Source: Sphingobacterium detergens
Lineage (GTDB): Bacteria; Bacteroidota; Bacteroidia; Sphingobacteriales; Sphingobacteriaceae
Assembly: GCF_003610355.1 (NCBI RefSeq)
Contig: NZ_RAPY01000004.1
Location: forward strand, 434,001 to 498,000
DNA: 64,000 nucleotides
Reading direction: 5' to 3'
In this document: positions 62,813 to 64,000 of the stretch, piece by piece
How the letters are laid out: each line of letters begins with the position of its first letter
Position numbering within the stretch: the first letter of the stretch is position 1
Made by a program: the position numbers and the translations under genes
The notes under the pieces: generated by a model
Seen by the model: only the letters and a program-made list of their open reading frames with translations
Database searches by the model: none
What the model was told of the DNA's origin: nothing

Positions 62813-62838
62813 CTTCCTTGGCGCTTGCGCCGAGGAAG
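62813..62838 (+). terminator. Hairpin after the M60 operon
   Basis: CTTCCTTGGCGC and GCGCCGAGGAAG pair along 12 positions, one a G-T wobble, with a tight loop. It lies 43 bases after the last stop codon of the operon. Only CTTTG follows, so the T-run is weak, but the stem is very stable and GC-rich. Confidence 0.6.
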
Positions 62839-62962
62839 CTTTGTGAAACCCGTGTTTTGAAATCTCCGGACTAGCAAAAATGATCGATTTTAGAACCTTT
62901 AATAAAGGCGTATGAAATCAAGGTTTTCTAACCAGTAGCGAAGCACAGGAAAAGCACGCTTG

Positions 62963-63017
62963 CAGTATACATTAAGTATCGATCAAGTATTGACTAAGTA
63001 TCACTTTAGTATTTCAT
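62963..63017 (+). repeat. Five tandem 11-bp units (nAGTATnnnnn)
   Basis: CAGTATACATT, AAGTATCGATC, AAGTATTGACT, AAGTATCACTT and TAGTATTTCAT follow one another without gaps. AGTAT is kept in every unit, always at the same position, while the other bases vary. The period of 11 is close to one helical turn. A sixth, inverted AGTAT lies at 63034-63038. The function is unknown. Confidence 0.7.
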
Positions 63018-63316
63018 ACACGGTACGAAGGAAATACTTCTATTTTGCTTAATACCCAGAAATATATCCTGTTGATGTCTTTGATAAGAAATGTGCGTTT
63101 AAATACACAATTATTTTGCAGATCAGAAGGGGAAACACGCTTCCGAAATATGAAAAAACCAATCTTTATACGTTCAGTGTTGAGGTTTTTATTTAATAAT
63201 CAGCTGAAGATTTTATGGTTGTTAAGTTGTTGATAGTTATTTGGTTAAGTAATGTTAAATATACGATAATATACAGGGGATCGGGTATTTTTAGGCTAAG
63301 CAAAAATAAACACAAT

Positions 63317-64000
63317 ATGAAAGGTACTTTCGCTTACTTAATTATTTCGTCTTTTTTGATATTGATGGGTTGCCAGTCCCCAAAGGCTGACTCCGTCGAG
63401 AAAGGATCGTTAATAGATTCCTTTAAGATGACCTCTGTTAATGTCAAAGATGATTTCAATATCAAGGTTAGCTTGCCTGAGGAATACGGTACTTCGGGAA
63501 ATATTTATCCTGTCATATTCCTTTTAGATGCAAATCTGTACTTTGATACATTTGCCCAAGCGCTCCGGGATTATGCAAATGTAGGCCTAGCTCCTCAGAC
63601 CATACTTGTCGGGATCGGCTAAAGATATTCCTGCAATGGATTCATTGCGGCAGCGCGACTACACTTATCCAATAGCGAAAGCGGAATATGAAATGAGTAC
63701 AAGCGGCGGTGCGGATCAATTTTTGAGTTTTATTGAGAAGGAACTTTATGGACGGATTTCCAAATCTTATCGAATAGATAGTACAAATGTCGTACTCTAC
63801 GGACATTCTCTTGGAGGGTATTTTACTTTATATTCGTTTTTAAAAGGGGCAAGCGCTCCGCTTAGTAAGATAAATAAATTTATTGCTGCCAGTCCCTCTC
63901 TTCATTATAACGATTATTACCTACTCTCACTGACCAAGCGGTACCAAAAAAAGTCTACTCATTCCAAGAAAGTTTATATCACTTATGGGGGAATTGAAAA
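63317..64000 (+). pseudogene. Esterase (Fes/IroE-like alpha/beta hydrolase), frameshifted, 3' end outside window
   Basis: The gene starts at the ATG at 63317 with a lipoprotein signal (LILMGC) and runs in frame to a TAA at 63620. The protein is then continued in the +1 frame from 63621 to the window end: ILVGIG and stop, then KDIPAMDSLRQRDYTYP, a join that fits this esterase family (usually GIGY-[KPD]). The nucleophile motif YGHSLGGYF lies only in the second frame. So two bases are missing or one is extra near 63619, leaving no active product unless the read is wrong. Intact members hydrolyse esters, such as siderophore or acetyl esters. Confidence 0.75.

Larger units (their letters stand above)
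62771..63316. other. Intergenic region with hairpin and tandem repeats
   Basis: About 545 bases separate the M60 operon from the esterase gene. It holds a hairpin at 62813-62838 and a five-unit 11-bp repeat at 62963-63017, listed separately. A further AGTATTTC/GAAATACT inverted pair (63008-63015 with 63031-63038) overlaps the last unit. No convincing gene was found; short open frames here have no recognisable features. Confidence 0.5.

Noticed and set aside
62963..63017. CRISPR array
   Set aside because: The units are only 11 bp with a 5-6-bp conserved core and no spacer-repeat structure, and there are no cas genes.
63590..63640. Programmed ribosomal frameshift in the esterase gene
   Set aside because: The shift site (GGCTAAAGAT) has no slippery run, and this esterase family is not known to use one. 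A mutation or sequence error is simpler.

Overview
The window reads as chromosomal DNA of a Bacteroidota bacterium, most likely Sphingobacteriaceae (a Sphingobacterium-type genome). The evidence is three SusC/SusD pairs, a FecR plus ECF sigma module, a TonB receptor with a DUF4249 lipoprotein, an S46 dipeptidyl-peptidase, LytS/LytTR signalling, AT-rich gaps, few Shine-Dalgarno sequences, and several TAnnTTTG '-7' promoter boxes of the Bacteroidetes type (some with TTTG about 19 nt upstream). The genus is an inference. No tRNA, rRNA, insertion sequence, prophage or CRISPR array was seen.

Layout. 1-3.4 kb: a truncated DUF5686 outer-membrane protein, an RluA-family pseudouridine synthase and Dps. 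3.5-10.8 kb: a glycogen cluster (GH31 alpha-glucosidase, glgB, glgA, glgC). 10.8-14.3 kb: a lipoprotein, an MtfA-like zinc peptidase and a secreted DUF4091/GH123-like protein. 14.4-25.1 kb: housekeeping and stress genes (poxB, a small lipoprotein, dgkA, a PatB/MalY C-S lyase, an S46 peptidase with the acidic-specificity arginine, oxyR-ClC channel, ribE). 25.4-25.7 kb: a candidate small RNA and a small broken gene. 25.8-36.1 kb: a sulfatase utilisation locus on the minus strand in the order fecR-susC-susD-sulfatase-sulfatase, with its likely ECF sigma factor at the far downstream end behind a strong terminator. 36.3-43.4 kb: a lipoprotein, a LytS-type kinase with LytTR regulator, and a TonB receptor/DUF4249 pair. 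43.9-62.8 kb: an approximately 18.8-kb plus-strand operon with two SusC/SusD pairs, two fasciclin lipoproteins, DUF5007-like and DUF5008-like lipoproteins, an M60 (enhancin/mucinase-type) metallopeptidase, and two phosphatase-fold/LamG lipoproteins that have lost metal ligands. 63.3-64 kb: an esterase gene with a frameshift, running off the window.

How the genes work together. The sulfatase locus and the M60 operon suggest a cell that attacks sulfated, O-glycosylated protein or glycan material. The M60 operon encodes no glycoside hydrolase and only one recognisable enzyme, so it looks like a surface capture and import machine fed by one glycoprotein-directed peptidase. All eleven lipoproteins of the SusD, DUF4249 and M60 loci carry lysine at position +2 after the lipidated cysteine. 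The unrelated lipoproteins in the window do not, which points to a surface-export signal.

The best less obvious signals are: a 10-bp direct repeat with 21-bp period upstream of the TonB receptor, which fits a binding site for the neighbouring LytTR regulator; five tandem 11-bp AGTAT units after the M60 operon; a promoter-to-terminator small RNA near 25.45 kb; and the pseudo-phosphatase pair.
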